A stretch of 16,071 nt of DNA, from contig JAVBMM010000107.1 of NCBI GenBank assembly GCA_031552425.1, forward strand, positions 1 to 16,071, read 5' to 3'. A program made the translations under genes and the position numbers. This stretch comes from JAISFI01 sp031552425 (GTDB lineage: Bacteria > Bacteroidota > Bacteroidia > Bacteroidales > Azobacteroidaceae). Under the pieces are notes generated by a model, which saw only the letters and a program-made list of their open reading frames with translations, made no database searches and was not told the DNA's origin. The stretch's first letter is position 1; each line of letters starts with the position of its first letter. This document shows positions 14,831-16,071 of this stretch, piece after piece.

Positions 14831-16071
14831 TTATTTGAACGATGTTTGTAAAATCACAATTCTTCTGTCTCCTTTGAATTGTACTTTTATTGTTCCTTCA
14901 TTGTTCAGAATATTTGTTTTTACATTCAGTTGTTTTCCGGGATCAATGAAATAACGTTCCGGTTTCATATCGTTAATTGAAAGTGAAACTTCAAGAATTT
15001 CTTTTGAAGGATTTTCAAACAAAGTATACATCTGTTTTTTACTTTTCGGAATAGCAGCATAAAAATGACCTTCTCCTTCTTTTACTTTTTCATCAACATC
15101 GAATCCTCCCATACTATTAATGGAATATGGAGCCATAGGGCGCCTACCCTTAGGAACATATTGTCTAGCAGGTTTGTCATTCCAACCTCCGTAACTTCCG
15201 GCATACTGAAAACCTTTCTTATCTACCTTAAGCGGATATTGTTTTTTATATTGTTCAGGGATAATCGGAAATGTATTTAAAATCAAACCGCTGTAAACAC
15301 CTGTCAACAACCCTTTTTCCGAAGCAAAATCTCCCCAAACAATAGTATCTTCAATATAAACATATAATGAGTGCTCTTGGTTTTTGTTAGACATATAATC
15401 AATCATATTATCTAAAAATTTATCTGAAACAGGATCTTTTCCACAACGGCCTATCATGTCAAAACCAGAAAGTAATAAAGAACCTTTCCCAACAAAGATT
15501 TCACATAAGGCTATTCCAGACAATCCTCTACTATAATTTGCTAAAACAGCTACCTGTTGTAAGTCCCCAGCATTAAATTCAAAACCTTGTGTTACTGGAT
15601 ATATTTCAGGAAAACCCGACTTACTTTCGTCAAAATCCGTATAATCTGACCATAACTTAAAATTATTCCAATGCAGATTTTTAAATACCGGATGACTTGG
15701 CCTTTCCAAATTTATGTTCATACCATCTTTGGTTGTAAACGAAAATGGCCTATGTGCAGGATCATTATTTGTTTTAGTCATCATTTTTATAGAAACAGGC
15801 ATCCAATCAATATTGATATTAGTTTGTTTCTGTTTCATACAGAGAATTCTTCCTCCCTCTTCCATAAAACGTTTCAACTTTTCTCGTTGAATATTTAGAT
15901 TTTCATCCCAAGCATTTTCTCCGATTACTAAGAGTCCACCGGAAGATACTTTGTCTATTTCTGTTACGGTAACCGTTTTATATCCTTTATTATGAAGTAT
16001 GGATACCAATTTTTCAGAATTATCATATACATACAAAGTATGATTGCCTTCAATCGGATTCTTCCATTCTT
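14831..16071 (-). CDS. C-terminal part of a large enzyme-like protein of unknown family (5' end outside window)
   Basis: The frame is open to the right edge (first visible residues EWKNPIEGNHTLYVYDN), so only about the last 413 residues are seen; a TTG at 16036 is internal, not a start. The first half looks like a Rossmann or glutamine-amidotransferase-like domain: NSEKLVSILHNKGYKTVTV, GGLLVIGENAW, a helix ending RFMEEGGRILCM, and later GKGSLLLSGFDMIGRC followed by a helix. Such domains occur at the C-termini of large Bacteroidota glycoside hydrolases, including some GH2-related and trimeric beta-galactosidase-like enzymes. The second half (about the last 170 residues) is beta-rich and ends FKGDRRIVILQTSFK, like a terminal beta-sandwich. 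No catalytic motif is visible, so the enzyme class is not assigned. It is followed 70 bp later by the small binding-protein gene. Confidence 0.7.
   Translation of the reverse strand, partial: EWKNPIEGNHTLYVYDNSEKLVSILHNKGYKTVTVTEIDKVSSGGLLVIGENAWDENLNIQREKLKRFMEEGGRILCMKQKQTNINIDWMPVSIKMMTKTNNDPAHRPFSFTTKDGMNINLERPSHPVFKNLHWNNFKLWSDYTDFDESKSGFPEIYPVTQGFEFNAGDLQQVAVLANYSRGLSGIALCEIFVGKGSLLLSGFDMIGRCGKDPVSDKFLDNMIDYMSNKNQEHSLYVYIEDTIVWGDFASEKGLLTGVYSGLILNTFPIIPEQYKKQYPLKVDKKGFQYAGSYGGWNDKPARQYVPKGRRPMAPYSINSMGGFDVDEKVKEGEGHFYAAIPKSKKQMYTLFENPSKEILEVSLSINDMKPERYFIDPGKQLNVKTNILNNEGTIKVQFKGDRRIVILQTSFK

Noticed and set aside
16034..16036. TTG at 16036 as the start of the right-hand gene
   Set aside because: The same frame stays open to the window edge with protein-like sequence (EWKNPIEGNHT), and there is no signal peptide after the TTG, so the gene continues outside.
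1..16071. CRISPR arrays, tRNA or rRNA genes, insertion sequences, phage genes
   Set aside because: No regularly spaced repeats, no cloverleaf or rRNA signatures and no transposase or integrase frames were seen; the window is almost fully coding for carbohydrate metabolism.

Overview
This window looks like part of a carbohydrate-degradation locus from the phylum Bacteroidota (order Bacteroidales is the best guess). The DNA is AT-rich. Ribosome-binding sites are weak or absent. Two upstream regions carry the Bacteroidota -7 promoter box TAnnTTTG, and nearly every product has a signal peptide or lipoprotein signal. All twelve genes lie on the minus strand, so transcription runs from the right edge (16071) to the left edge (1). 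The genes at both edges are cut by the window.

Layout in transcription order: (1) the C-terminal part of a large enzyme-like protein of unknown family (16071-14831); (2) and (3) two paralogous small secreted proteins, probably carbohydrate-binding beta-sandwiches (14760-14176 and 13979-13401); (4) GH28 copy a (13314-11725); (5) GH88 copy a (11692-10439); (6) GH88 copy b (10388-9153); (7) GH28 copy b (9125-7533); (8) a GH2 enzyme with features of a beta-glucuronidase (7530-5053); (9) a secreted lyase of the alginate lyase superfamily, possibly PL38 (5042-3933); (10) cytoplasmic KduI (3821-2979); (11) a third, more divergent GH88 (2950-1688); (12) a secreted right-handed beta-helix protein of unknown function, truncated at the left edge (1513-1). 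No gap is longer than 200 bp. The gaps hold two convincing and one weak intrinsic terminator and two candidate -7 boxes, one of them overlapped by a palindrome that could be an operator.

The genes fit one pathway. A secreted lyase would cut a 4-linked uronic-acid chain by beta-elimination and leave 4,5-unsaturated uronic acids at non-reducing ends. The three GH88 enzymes would remove those unsaturated residues. The free unsaturated uronate rearranges to 5-keto-4-deoxyuronate, which KduI isomerises in the cytoplasm. The two GH28 enzymes and the GH2 enzyme would cut saturated uronic-acid or galactose-type linkages in the same glycan. The enzymes expected for ordinary pectin (PL1, PL9, PL10, PL11, GH105, GH78, pectin esterases) are not in the window, so the substrate is probably not standard homogalacturonan or rhamnogalacturonan I. 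A glucuronate-rich plant, algal or microbial polysaccharide is more likely. SusC/SusD transporters, the regulator and KduD/KdgK are not in the window; they may lie outside it.

The most notable points are the mirrored GH28-GH88-GH88-GH28 duplication, active-site differences between the two GH28 copies, the self-contained kduI-GH88 transcription unit with its palindromic promoter, and the uncharacterised beta-helix and twin binding-protein genes.
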